From Nocardia sp. CY41 (lineage in GTDB: Bacteria > Actinomycetota > Actinomycetes > Mycobacteriales > Mycobacteriaceae), in the NCBI RefSeq assembly GCF_009829325.1, contig NZ_VUOS01000003.1, positions 60,705-124,704 of the forward strand: a DNA stretch of 64,000 nucleotides, given 5' to 3'. The position numbers and the translations under genes were made by a program. Positions 27,022 to 35,624 of this stretch are shown piece by piece (positions within the stretch are counted from its first letter, which is position 1; every line of letters begins with the position of its first letter). The notes beneath the pieces were generated by a model that saw only the letters and a program-made list of their open reading frames with translations, did not search any database and was not told where the DNA came from.

Positions 27022-28263
27022 CTACAGCTCGGCGAGCACCTCGGACCAGATCGCCAGGGCGTCCTCGATCTGCGTTTCGGTCACGATCAGCGGCGGGATC
27101 ATCCGCACTACGTTCATGTGCGCGCCGCAGGTCAGCAGCAGCAGACCCTTGTCCACCGCGGCGCGCTGGGCAGCCGCGGCGGTGGCGGTGTCGGGTTCGC
27201 CGGTGGCCGTGGTGAACTCGGCGCCCGCGAGCAGCCCGAGGCCGCGCACGTCACCGATCGCCTTGGTGGCGCTGTCGCGCAGACCACCCAGCAGTTGTGC
27301 CCCCCGCGCGGCCGCGTTGGCCACCAACCCTTCGGACTCGATGACATCGAGCGTGGCGATCGCCGCCGCGCACGCCACGGCGTTGCCGCCGTAGGTGCCG
27401 CCCTGCGAGCCCGGCCACGCCCGCGCCATCAGCTCTCGTGGGGCCGCGATCCCGGACAGCGGGAAGCCGCTGGCCAGTCCCTTCGCGATGGTGATCACGT
27501 CGGGACGGACGTCGAAGTGCTGATGGCCGAAGAACTTCCCGGTGCGGCCGAAGCCGGTCTGGATCTCGTCGAAGACCAGCAGGATGCCGTGCCGGTCGGC
27601 GCGTTCGCGCAGCCCGCGGAAGAACTCGGTGTTGCCCGGGACGTACCCGCCTTCACCGAGCACCGGCTCCACGAGGAACGCGGCGGTCTCGGCCGGCGAG
27701 GTGAGCGTGGCGAACAGATAGTCCAGTTCCCGCAGCGCGAAGGCGGTGGCTTCCCGCTCGCTCCAGCCGTAGCGATAGGCGGTGGGGAACGGCGCGACGT
27801 GCACCCCTGGCATGAGCGGGCTGAATCCGGCCGAGAAGCGGGTGCCGGAGGTCGTCATGGTGGCGGCGGCCACGGTGCGGCCGTGGAAGCCGCCGTGGAA
27901 GACGACGACGTTCGGCCGTCCGGTGGCCTGGCGCACCAGCCGCAGCGCGGCCTCGACCGCCTCGCTGCCGGAGTTGGCGAAGAACAGCGCGTCCAACCCT
28001 TCGGGCAGCACCGCGCCGAGCCGCTCGGTCAGCTCCAGCAGGGGACGATGCAGCACGGTCGTGTACTGGCCGTGGATCAGCGAAGCCACCTGTGCCTGTG
28101 CGGCGGCGACCACCTTCGGGTGGCAGTGGCCTGTGCTCGTCACGCCGATGCCTGCGGTGAAGTCTAGGTAGCGGCGTCCGTCGGTGCCGTAGAGATAACA
28201 CCCCGCGCCGTGGTCGACGGTCACCGGAGTGGCCTGTTTCAGGATGGGCGAGAGCTCGGTCAT
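27022..28263 (-). CDS. Class III (omega) aminotransferase
   Basis: A 413-residue PLP enzyme of the GABA/acetylornithine aminotransferase class. Visible: NSGSEAVEAALRLVRQ (phosphate binding), FHGGFHGRT, VFDEIQTGFGRTGKFF (pyridine-ring Asp) and ITIAKGLASGFPLSG (Schiff-base Lys). These enzymes convert terminal amines into semialdehydes using 2-oxoglutarate or pyruvate. The divergent gene encodes a semialdehyde dehydrogenase, the expected next step. GGGAGG precedes the ATG. The promoter region carries the GntR palindrome at 28314-28325. Confidence 0.92.
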   Translation of the reverse strand: MTELSPILKQATPVTVDHGAGCYLYGTDGRRYLDFTAGIGVTSTGHCHPKVVAAAQAQVASLIHGQYTTVLHRPLLELTERLGAVLPEGLDALFFANSGSEAVEAALRLVRQATGRPNVVVFHGGFHGRTVAAATMTTSGTRFSAGFSPLMPGVHVAPFPTAYRYGWSEREATAFALRELDYLFATLTSPAETAAFLVEPVLGEGGYVPGNTEFFRGLRERADRHGILLVFDEIQTGFGRTGKFFGHQHFDVRPDVITIAKGLASGFPLSGIAAPRELMARAWPGSQGGTYGGNAVACAAAIATLDVIESEGLVANAAARGAQLLGGLRDSATKAIGDVRGLGLLAGAEFTTATGEPDTATAAAAQRAAVDKGLLLLTCGAHMNVVRMIPPLIVTETQIEDALAIWSEVLAEL

Positions 28264-28313
28264 GGTGATTCGCCTCCCGGAGCGGGTGGAAGGGAAAGCT
28301 TGTCTATTGTCGG

Positions 28314-28325
28314 ATTGTCGACAAT
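28314..28325. promoter_or_regulatory. Second GntR operator in the divergent aminotransferase/ALDH gap
   Basis: Perfect palindrome ATTGTCGACAAT. With flanking bases it reads CGGATTGTCGACAAT, identical to the 23701-23715 site except for the central Y. An extra half-site ATTGTCGG lies directly upstream (28306-28313). A possible forward promoter is TTGTCG (28307-28312), 18 bases, TAACAT (28331-28336), placing the operator between the two boxes. Confidence 0.75.
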
Positions 28326-28395
28326 ATGCATAACATGGCCGCACGGGTCGCAGCAATGGCCGGATGCTGCGCGGTGCCGGAAGGAGCCACCGACC

Positions 28396-29868
28396 ATGCT
28401 CACCGAGAGCGCACTGAGCGCAGCCGAACGGGCGGCGATCGACACGGTGCCACGCGGCTTGTTCATCCAGGGGCGGTGGCGGACGACGGCCAGGACACTG
28501 CCGGTCTTCGATCCGGCGACCGGCGAGGTGCTGTGCGCGGTGGCCGACGCGGACCCGGCCGACGGTCTCGCCGCGCTGGACGCGGCGTGCGCGGCGCAGC
28601 GGGACTGGGCTGCCACGCCACCGCGCGAGCGCAGCGATCTGCTGATGCGCGTGCATCGCGCGTTACTGGCCGAGACCGACCGGCTCGGGCTGATCGCGAC
28701 GCTGGAGATGGGCAAACCGCTGGCCGAGGCGCGCGGCGAGATCGCCTACGCCGCCGAGTTCTTCCGCTGGTTCGCCGAGGAGGCCGTACGGTTGGACGGC
28801 GGGTACATGCCCGCGCCGACCGGCGGTTCGCGTTTTCTCGTGGCCCGGCAGCCGGTCGGGCCCAGCCTGCTCATCACGCCGTGGAACTTCCCGGTGGCCA
28901 TGGGCGCCCGCAAGATCGCGCCCGCGCTCGCCGCGGGCTGCACGTGCGTGGTGAAACCCGCTGAGCAGACGCCCCTATCGATGCTCGCGCTGGCCGAGGT
29001 GCTGGCCGAGGCCGGGCTGCCCGCCGGGGTGGTGAACGTCGTGACGACGGCCGATCCGGCGGCGGTGATGACGCCGCTGATCCTGGACGCCCGCTCGCGC
29101 AAGTTGTCGTTCACCGGCTCGACGGCGGTCGGCAAGCAGCTGCTCGCGCAGTGCGCGCGGACGGTGATGCGCACGTCGATGGAACTCGGCGGCAACGCCC
29201 CGCTGCTGGTGTTCGACGACGCCGACTTGGACGAGGCGGTCGAGGGCGCGCTCGCGGCGAAGATGCGCAATATCGGTCAGGCGTGCACCGCCGCCAATCG
29301 CATCCTCGTGCAGCGCGGCATCGCCGACGTCTTCGCACGCCGACTCGCCGACCGGATGGCGGCTCTGCCGAGCGGGCGGGGCACCGAGCCGGACGTCGTC
29401 GTCGGCCCGCTGATCGACGCCGAGGCCGTCGACAAGGTGCAGCGCTTGGTCGACGACGCTCGAGCTCGCGGTGCCACGGCGCTCACCGGCGGGACAGCGC
29501 TGCCCGGACCGGGCACCTTCTATCCCGCGACCGTCCTGATCGATGTCCCCGACGACGCCGGGCTGTGCCACACCGAGATCTTCGGCCCGGTCGCCGCGAT
29601 CGGCGTCTTCGACACCGAGGACGAAGCGGTGACCAGGGCCAACGACACCCCCTACGGGCTGGTGAGTTACGTGTTCACCGAGAACCTCCGGCGCGGCCTG
29701 CGCGTGTGCGAGGCGCTGGAGACCGGCATGGTGGGTCTCAACCAGGGCGTGGTGTCGAATCCGGCCGCGCCGTTCGGCGGTGTCAAAGAGTCCGGGCTCG
29801 GCCGCGAGGGCGGGCTGACCGGGATCGACGAGTTCCTGGAGACCAAGTACATCGGAGTGCGACTGTGA
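28396..29868 (+). CDS. NAD(P)-dependent aldehyde dehydrogenase, succinate-semialdehyde type
   Basis: A 490-residue aldehyde dehydrogenase. The catalytic Cys is in GQACTAANR and the general-base Glu in MELGGNAP; TPWNFPVAMGARKIAPAL and FTGSTAVGKQL are the cofactor-binding segments. The overall pattern (LEMGKPLAEARGE; ITPWNFP; NTPYGL) is closest to GabD-type succinate-semialdehyde dehydrogenases. It probably oxidises the semialdehyde made by the divergent aminotransferase. AAGGAG precedes the ATG. The dehydrogenase gene that follows is 10 bases away. Confidence 0.9.
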   Translation: MLTESALSAAERAAIDTVPRGLFIQGRWRTTARTLPVFDPATGEVLCAVADADPADGLAALDAACAAQRDWAATPPRERSDLLMRVHRALLAETDRLGLIATLEMGKPLAEARGEIAYAAEFFRWFAEEAVRLDGGYMPAPTGGSRFLVARQPVGPSLLITPWNFPVAMGARKIAPALAAGCTCVVKPAEQTPLSMLALAEVLAEAGLPAGVVNVVTTADPAAVMTPLILDARSRKLSFTGSTAVGKQLLAQCARTVMRTSMELGGNAPLLVFDDADLDEAVEGALAAKMRNIGQACTAANRILVQRGIADVFARRLADRMAALPSGRGTEPDVVVGPLIDAEAVDKVQRLVDDARARGATALTGGTALPGPGTFYPATVLIDVPDDAGLCHTEIFGPVAAIGVFDTEDEAVTRANDTPYGLVSYVFTENLRRGLRVCEALETGMVGLNQGVVSNPAAPFGGVKESGLGREGGLTGIDEFLETKYIGVRL

Positions 29869-29878
29869 AGGAGCGTCA

Positions 29879-30961
29879 GTGAGCGGGTATCGCATCGCCA
29901 CCATCCCGGGTGACGGAATCGGAGTCGACGTCACCGCGGCGGCGGTGCGCGTGCTCGATGCCGTGCTGCCGGGACTGGAATGGACCGAATTCGACTGGTC
30001 GTGTGAGAACTATCTGCGTACGGGGGCGATGATGCCGCCCGACGGCCCGCAGCGGCTGGCCGGCTTCGACGCCATCCTGCTCGGCGCCGTCGGCTTTCCC
30101 GGTGTCCCCGACCACGTCTCGCTGTGGGGACTGCTGATCCCGCTGCGCCGCGCCTTCGGTCAGTACGTCAACCTGCGCCCGGTGCGCCTGCTGCCCGGCA
30201 CGGAGTCGGCGCTGCATGACCGGAACGCCGCCGACCTGGACATCCTCATCGTGCGGGAGAACTCCGAAGGCGAGTACTCGCGGATCGGCGGCATCCACAA
30301 CGAGGGCCGTCCCGACGAATTCGTGCTGCAGGAGTCGGTGTTCACCCGCACCGGGTGCGAGCGGATCATCCGCTACGCGTTCGAGCGGGCAGCCGAACGG
30401 TCCGGACGGTTGTGCTCGGCGACGAAGTCGAACGGGATCATCCACTCGATGCCCTACTGGGACAGCGTCTTCGACCGTATCGCGACCGAATACCCTCAGG
30501 TGCGGACGCGGCAGATGCACGTCGACGCGCTGGCCGCCGAACTAGTGCTCCACCCGGACCGGCTGGACGTGATCGTGGGCTCGAACCTGTTCGGCGACAT
30601 CCTCTCCGATCTGGCCGCCGCCGTGACCGGCGGACTCGGCCTGGCGCCGTCGGGCAACATCAATCCCGAGCGCACCGGCCCCTCCATGTTCGAGGCCGTG
30701 CACGGCAGCGCCCCCGACATCGCGGGCCAGGGCATCGCGAACCCGGTGGCGCAGATTCTCGCGGGCGCGATGTTGCTCGAGCATCTCGGCGAGTCCACCG
30801 CGGCCGCCGCGATCGATCGAGCGGTCTGCGACGTCCTCGCCACCGGGGAAGTCCGCACCCCGGATCTCGGCGGCACCGCGACCACCACCGACCTCGGCGA
30901 CGCCGTCGCCATCCGCGCGGCCGAGCTGGCTCGTCACGCCACCACGGCCGACATCGGCTGA
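29879..30961 (+). CDS. Tartrate / D-malate dehydrogenase family (isopropylmalate dehydrogenase-like)
   Basis: A 360-residue beta-decarboxylating dehydrogenase. [12 protein letters not shown] and [12 protein letters not shown] are typical of the tartrate dehydrogenase/D-malate dehydrogenase branch rather than LeuB. Other landmarks: IPGDGIG at the start, catalytic metal-binding Asp residues in [16 protein letters not shown], and [18 protein letters not shown]. It oxidises and decarboxylates a 2-hydroxy-dicarboxylate such as D-malate (to pyruvate) or tartrate. The GTG start follows AAGGAG. It is the last gene of the unit. Confidence 0.9.
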   Translation: MSGYRIATIPGDGIGVDVTAAAVRVLDAVLPGLEWTEFDWSCENYLRTGAMMPPDGPQRLAGFDAILLGAVGFPGVPDHVSLWGLLIPLRRAFGQYVNLRPVRLLPGTESALHDRNAADLDILIVRENSEGEYSRIGGIHNEGRPDEFVLQESVFTRTGCERIIRYAFERAAERSGRLCSATKSNGIIHSMPYWDSVFDRIATEYPQVRTRQMHVDALAAELVLHPDRLDVIVGSNLFGDILSDLAAAVTGGLGLAPSGNINPERTGPSMFEAVHGSAPDIAGQGIANPVAQILAGAMLLEHLGESTAAAAIDRAVCDVLATGEVRTPDLGGTATTTDLGDAVAIRAAELARHATTADIG

Positions 30962-30998
30962 CCCGTTTCACTCGCCTGCCATCGGCTTCGGTCTCCAC

Positions 30999-31033
30999 TG
31001 ATCACTCACCTGCGGTCGTGCCGGAAGTGATCA
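30999..31033. terminator. Inverted repeat between convergent dehydrogenase and mntR-like genes
   Basis: Arms TGATCACT (30999-31006) and AGTGATCA (31026-31033) with a 19-base loop. The arms are themselves near-palindromic, so a protein-binding site is also possible. Nothing else is supported in the 190 bases between the two stop codons. Confidence 0.35.
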
Positions 31034-31151
31034 TCGACGTCACCCGCTGGGTTCGGCGTCCACATCCTCGACCGGCTGTGCGCGCACGCAGGATGCCGCC
31101 TTTCGACCCGCTCGGCCGGTGAACTCGGAGGCTCCCGGTGGAAGTGACCGG

Positions 31152-31892
31152 TCAGGCGGTAAGCCAGATGGCCTCGGCCGCGGGGCGCCCGAGGTCGGTG
31201 GAGGACTCGGTGGCGCCGATGCGGATGGCGATGGTGCCCGCGAAGTCGCGGCGTTCCACGACCGCGATGGTGGTGTCCAGGGCGATGCCGACGGAGTCGA
31301 AATAGCGCAGCATGTCCGGATCGGCGTCGGAAATGCGCGCGACCCGGCCGGATTCGCCCGCATGGAAGTCGCTGAGCTGGCGCGCGGGCGGAGTGGGAAC
31401 CGCGCCGTCCACCGAGGGGATCGGATCACCGTGCGGATCGCGATCGGGGTATCCGAGTTTGGCGTCGATCCGGGCCATCAGCAGCTCCGAGACGGCGTGC
31501 TCGAGCACCTCGGCCTCGTCGTGCACCTCATCCCAGCCGTAACCGAGCTCGTTCACCAGGAACGTCTCGAGGAGCCGGTGCCTGCGCACCATCGCGACGG
31601 CGGCGCGGCGCCCCTCGGGGGTGAGGGCGATCGCACCGTAGCGGGCGTGCTCCACCAGGCCTTGGTCGGCGAGTTTGCGGACCGCTTCGGACACGGTGGA
31701 GGCCGACACGCCGATCCGCTCGGCGAGCAACTTGGTGGTCACTTTCTCCTGCGACCACTCCTGCGCGGTCCAGATGACCTTGAGGTAGTCCTGTGCGACC
31801 GACGAGAGCACCGGCGCGATCGTCGCGGTACCGCCCTGCGCCGGGGCGTCGGCCAACTCGCGTCGCGTGGCGATATCTCGTTTACCTGGCAC
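31152..31892 (-). CDS. mntR: DtxR/MntR family metal-dependent regulator
   Basis: A 246-residue DtxR-family repressor: winged helix (AQDYLKVIWTA ... TKLLAERIGVSASTVSEAVRKL, residues 32-75), metal-binding/dimerisation domain (RHRLLETFLVNELGYGWDEVHDEAEVLEHAVS, with its His/Glu/Asp ligands) and a C-terminal SH3-like FeoA domain. Its place between truB and ribF matches SirR/MntR (Rv2788), which senses Mn2+ or Fe2+. The start is a GTG at 31892, with TAAGCT four bases upstream on the reverse strand. An N-terminal extension of about 30 residues precedes the winged helix. Confidence 0.85.
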   Translation of the reverse strand: MPGKRDIATRRELADAPAQGGTATIAPVLSSVAQDYLKVIWTAQEWSQEKVTTKLLAERIGVSASTVSEAVRKLADQGLVEHARYGAIALTPEGRRAAVAMVRRHRLLETFLVNELGYGWDEVHDEAEVLEHAVSELLMARIDAKLGYPDRDPHGDPIPSVDGAVPTPPARQLSDFHAGESGRVARISDADPDMLRYFDSVGIALDTTIAVVERRDFAGTIAIRIGATESSTDLGRPAAEAIWLTA

Positions 31893-32022
31893 ACCCCGAG
31901 CTTAGGCACTGGCGTGCCGATCCACACATCGTCGACCCCGTCGTCGCCCGATCGCGAACGAAACGCGATTCGCCGTTCATTCCCGGGTGCGCGCGCCGAG
32001 AACGTCGTCCGCGGCGGGCGGG

Positions 32023-32442
32023 TCACACGGTTCTCGAAAGATCCAGCGCATCGCGATACGCGGCCACGCCGTCGAATCGCGCACCGGTGAGCCGTGCGGT
32101 GGCCGGTGCGCCGACCGGTGCGCCGGAGAGGTCGTAGAACGTCGCCGAGGCGGATCCGGAGAACCGGTCACCGGCCACGTCGAACTCGAAGGCGACGATT
32201 CCCTTGCGCACGACGGAGGGGTCGGCACGATCCACGGTGAACTCCAGGAACGCGCCGGTGACCCGGGAACCGTCGGCTCGCCAGCTGCCCATGCCGTTGC
32301 TGTCGCTGGTGGCGCGATTGCCGTGATCGGGGTTCGACTGCAGCATCGTGCCGCCCGGGTGGAACTGCATCACGTGGTAGCCGAACGGAGCGCCGTCCGC
32401 GACCACCTCCCACGTGCCCAGCACCGGATGCCGATCATTCAT
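32023..32442 (-). CDS. Conserved hypothetical protein, lipocalin-like
   Basis: A 139-residue protein rich in beta-strand-like segments (PVLGTWEVVADG, MQFHPGGTMLQSNPDHGN, GSWRADGSRVTGAFLEF, VAFEFDVAGDRFSGSASATFYD). The G-T-W near the N-terminus and the repeated strands suggest a small lipocalin-like barrel. There is no signal peptide. ATG 32442 was chosen; the frame extends to 32580 with unlikely residues. It is the last gene of the cupin-aminotransferase run. Function not recognised. Confidence 0.65.
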   Translation of the reverse strand: MNDRHPVLGTWEVVADGAPFGYHVMQFHPGGTMLQSNPDHGNRATSDSNGMGSWRADGSRVTGAFLEFTVDRADPSVVRKGIVAFEFDVAGDRFSGSASATFYDLSGAPVGAPATARLTGARFDGVAAYRDALDLSRTV

Positions 32443-32512
32443 GCGGTGTCCATTTCGGCATGAGTGGGGCCCTGCGTGGTGACGCTGCGCTGCCGCCTCC
32501 GGGCCTGACCAC

Positions 32513-33724
32513 TCATGCGGTGCCTGTCGTCGCGTGCGTGGGGCCCTCCCGCAAGACGGCACCCAGCAGCGCGATGCCACGGTCGATGTCGTCGCGCGCC
32601 ACGTTCGCGAAGCTCAGCCGCATCGCGTTGCGGTGGCCGGCGACGTCGTCGGCGTAGAAGGCGCTTCCGGGCAGGAACGCGACCCCCTGTCGCAGCGCTT
32701 CGGTCAGCGCCGCGTCGGCATCGAAACCCGCCGGGCCCTCGACCCACAGGAACATCCCACCCTCGGGTTCGGTCCACCGGAACCCGGCAGGGAGATGCCG
32801 CTCGGCCGCGGCGGTCAAGGCGTCCAATTTGGCCGAGTAGGCCTCGACGACCTGGGCCAGGTGCGCAGCGCCTGCCGAGCTGCCCAGGAATTCGGCGGCA
32901 ATCGCCTGACAATACGTCGATGTCTGCATATCGATGCCCTGCTTCAACGCGAGCACGGTTTTCAGCAGATCCGGGGGCATGACGGTGATTCCGACACGAA
33001 TCGCCGGGGCGAGAGTTTTCGACAGGGACGTGATGTAGACCGAGTTGTCCGGCGCGAAAGACCACAGCGCGGGCGGTGCCACGCCGCGATAGCGCAGGTC
33101 GGTGTAGACGTCGTCCTCGACGATCAGCGTGCCGTGGCGGACGGCGATCTCCGCGATTCGTTCCCGCCGCCCGGCGGGCATCGTCCGCCCGGTCGGATTC
33201 TGGAACGTGGGCAGCAGGTAGACGAATGTCGCGTCGTATCCGGCCAGAGCCTCCTCGAGCGCTTCCGGCACGATGCCGAATTCGTCGGACGGCACCGCGA
33301 CGACGGTCGCTCCGCGGCTACGGAATTCTTTGACGGCCGGGCCGTAGGTCGGTGTTTCGACGAGCACCACGTCGTGCGGATCGAGCACCGCCAAACACAC
33401 GTTGTGCAAAGCGCCGGATCCGCCGGTGGAGATATGCAGGCGATCGTGCGTGCATCGAATATGGCGGTCGCGCAGGAGGTTTCGCGCTTCGTCCAGAAGC
33501 GGAGCGAATCCCTGGGTCATCCCGTATTGAAGGACGGCGCTGCCGTACCTGTCGATGACGCGCTGCGAGAGCGTCGCGACGAGTTCGCCCGGGAGCAGGG
33601 CGGGGTCGGGCGCGCCGACGGCGAACGAGACGACCTCGGGGCGGCGTGCCAGCGTCGCGAACATGTCATCGATGGGTCCGCTGCCGACCCCGGCCGCACG
33701 GCGGCTGTGCTGGAGGCGCACCAC
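32513..33724 (-). CDS. PLP-dependent aminotransferase, class I/II (2-aminoadipate-type)
   Basis: A 403-residue fold-type I aminotransferase like the catalytic part of MocR proteins or LysN, without the GntR N-terminus. Landmarks: LQYGMTQGFAPLLDEARNLL, ISTGGSGALHNVCLAV, YLLPTFQNPTGRTM, VEDDVYTDLRY and the PLP Lys in SLSKTLAPAIRVG. Amino-donor specificity (2-aminoadipate, aromatic or branched chain) cannot be decided. Its GTG lies one base after the cupin gene's stop, so the two are one operon. Confidence 0.85.
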   Translation of the reverse strand: MVRLQHSRRAAGVGSGPIDDMFATLARRPEVVSFAVGAPDPALLPGELVATLSQRVIDRYGSAVLQYGMTQGFAPLLDEARNLLRDRHIRCTHDRLHISTGGSGALHNVCLAVLDPHDVVLVETPTYGPAVKEFRSRGATVVAVPSDEFGIVPEALEEALAGYDATFVYLLPTFQNPTGRTMPAGRRERIAEIAVRHGTLIVEDDVYTDLRYRGVAPPALWSFAPDNSVYITSLSKTLAPAIRVGITVMPPDLLKTVLALKQGIDMQTSTYCQAIAAEFLGSSAGAAHLAQVVEAYSAKLDALTAAAERHLPAGFRWTEPEGGMFLWVEGPAGFDADAALTEALRQGVAFLPGSAFYADDVAGHRNAMRLSFANVARDDIDRGIALLGAVLREGPTHATTGTA

Positions 33725-33725
33725 G

Positions 33726-34181
33726 TCAGGAACCGATCCGATCGCGGCGCCGGAGGCGCGCGACGACTTCGGGCACCAGGGCGTCGTATTCCGGCGTCAG
33801 CACCACGTCGTCGTTGAAAAGAGGATCGGTCCGCATTTCCACCGCGACCAGGTCCTCGGTTTCGTCCAGGTTCACCGCCACGTGCACGACGCCGTCCGGG
33901 ATGTAGATGAACTCGCCCGGACCGTGGAAATACGGAGTCAGTTCCGGGCCGATCAAGGTCGCCGCCCGCCCGCGCAGGCAGACGACGACGATCTCGCTGT
34001 GCGCGTGATAATGCGCTTTGGACATGGCGCCGGGGGTCATGTTGACCATGCCCGCCGAGATGCCGGTAGCGCCACACGTTTCGGTGGTGACGCAAGGGAT
34101 GAGGCGTTGTCGTTGCCGCCCGATTGTTTCGGCCGCATCGGACGGTTTGATCACGCGCACGTGCTTGACTGCACTTTTCAT
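33726..34181 (-). CDS. Cupin domain protein
   Basis: A 151-residue single-domain cupin. The first cupin motif reads HYHAHSEIVVVCLRG with the G-x5-H-x-H-x-E-like metal ligands, and the second reads GEFIYIPDGVVHVAVN (P-x-G-x-x-H). It could be a small metal-dependent enzyme or an effector-binding protein. Its tight link to the downstream aminotransferase suggests they act on the same compound. CGGAG precedes the ATG. Confidence 0.8.
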   Translation of the reverse strand: MKSAVKHVRVIKPSDAAETIGRQRQRLIPCVTTETCGATGISAGMVNMTPGAMSKAHYHAHSEIVVVCLRGRAATLIGPELTPYFHGPGEFIYIPDGVVHVAVNLDETEDLVAVEMRTDPLFNDDVVLTPEYDALVPEVVARLRRRDRIGS

Positions 34182-34649
34182 GGCTACTCCGGGGCACTTC
34201 TGTCGCCGACGAATTGGACGCTAGACCATTCCCGCTGATGGCGAGACGAGCTTGGAAGGCCCCGAAAAACCGAGGATGTACCGGCTCTTTCGCGAAAACG
34301 TCCGATTCGTTTCCGGCGGGCGAAGTTCCCCGGGAGGTGTCGGCGAACCCGACGTCCCGGCAAGGAGCACACCAGCGTGCGGCGAGCCGGGCCACCTCCC
34401 GGCTATGTCGGGGGCGCCACCAGCAGAGCGGCATGCGGCTCCGGCGCGCGGATCATGCCCGGTCGCTCCGTGCGGCTCGAGCAGTCCGACGGCGTCCGCG
34501 TCGCATCCGGCCTGGTTGGCGTGTGGCCTACCGCCCCGCGGGCCGCGCGGCGGCCCGAGCCCTGTCACCGGTGCGCGGCACCGGAAGTGTTGTGTGAGAT
34601 CAGCACGCCCGAATACTGTTCGCTACCTGATTTGCGTAGGCTGCGCACT
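34182..34649. other. Divergent intergenic region, cupin operon / ribF
   Basis: About 470 bases with no supported gene; open frames on both strands lack ribosome-binding sites and recognisable protein. It must hold the promoters of both flanking units. For ribF, TAGGCT at 34637-34642 ends 7 bases before the GTG start with no Shine-Dalgarno between, which fits a leaderless promoter. Confidence 0.5.
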
Positions 34650-35621
34650 GTGCAGAGATGGCGAAGTCTCGACGAGGTGCCCGCGGACTGGGGGCGCTGT
34701 GTCCTCACGATCGGTGTGTTCGACGGTGTGCACCGCGGCCACGCGCAGCTGATCAGCCGGGCCGTGAAGTCCGCCGCCGCGCGCGGCGTGCCCGCGGTGC
34801 TGATGACATTCGATCCGCACCCGATGGAGGTGGTGCGCCCCGGCTCCCACCCCGCCCAGTTGACCACCCTCACCCGCCGCGCCGAACTGGCCGAGGAACT
34901 GGGCGTGGACGTGTTCTGCGTGATGCCGTTCACCCACGAGTTCATGAAGCTGACTCCCGCGAGCTATGTCCACGACCTGCTGGTGGAGCGGTTGCACGTG
35001 GTCGAGGTGGTGGTCGGCGACAACTTCACCTTCGGCAAGAAGGCCACGGGCACGGTCGAGACGATGCGCGAACTCGGCAAGCGCTTCGGCTTCGAGGTCG
35101 ACGGCGTGACGCTGCTCGGCGAACACGCCGTGACCTTCTCCTCGACCTATATCCGCTCGTGCGTCGACGCCGGGGACATGGCGGCCGCGGCCGAGGCGCT
35201 GGGGCGCCCGCACCGGGTGGAAGGCGTCGTCGTGCACGGTGACGGGCGCGGCAAGCAACTCGGGTTCCCGACCGCGAACGTCGCGCCGCCGATGCACGCC
35301 GCGATTCCGGCCGATGGTGTGTACGCCGGTTGGTTCACCGTGCTCGGCCCCGGTCCCACCATCGGCACCGTCACCCCGGGCGAGCGGGCCATGGCCGCCA
35401 TCTCGGTGGGCACCAATCCCACCTTCTCCGGCCGCGCCCGCACCGTCGAGGCGTACGTGCTCGACGGCGAGGCCGATCTCTACGGTCAGCACGTCGCGGT
35501 GGACTTCGTCGAGCACATTCGTGGCCAGCGCAAATTCGAGTCGGTGGACGAGCTCGTCGAATCCATGGGCCGCGACGTGGAGACCGCCCGCAAGATCCTC
35601 ACCGCCGTCGACGCCGGGTGA
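34650..35621 (+). CDS. ribF: Bifunctional riboflavin kinase / FAD synthetase
   Basis: A 323-residue RibF that makes FMN and then FAD. N-terminal FMN adenylyltransferase: TIGVFDGVHRGHAQL (nucleotide-binding G-x-F-D-G-x-H-x-G-H), VVVGDNFTFGKKATG and SSTYIRSCVDAGD. C-terminal riboflavin kinase: GDGRGKQLGFPTANV, ISVGTNPTF and VEAYVLDGE. The GTG at 34650 gives the usual N-terminus; the longer frame upstream is not coding. It is a single gene convergent with the hydrolase gene. Confidence 0.96.
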   Translation: MQRWRSLDEVPADWGRCVLTIGVFDGVHRGHAQLISRAVKSAAARGVPAVLMTFDPHPMEVVRPGSHPAQLTTLTRRAELAEELGVDVFCVMPFTHEFMKLTPASYVHDLLVERLHVVEVVVGDNFTFGKKATGTVETMRELGKRFGFEVDGVTLLGEHAVTFSSTYIRSCVDAGDMAAAAEALGRPHRVEGVVVHGDGRGKQLGFPTANVAPPMHAAIPADGVYAGWFTVLGPGPTIGTVTPGERAMAAISVGTNPTFSGRARTVEAYVLDGEADLYGQHVAVDFVEHIRGQRKFESVDELVESMGRDVETARKILTAVDAG

Positions 35622-35624
35622 GTT

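Noticed and set aside
30962..31151. Third copy of the GntR palindrome near the tartrate-type dehydrogenase
   Set aside because: The repeat TGATCACT/AGTGATCA has a different sequence and lies after the stop codon.
34377..34649. N-terminal extension of ribF
   Set aside because: The residues are Arg/Pro/Ala-rich and non-homologous; GTG 34650 gives the family start.
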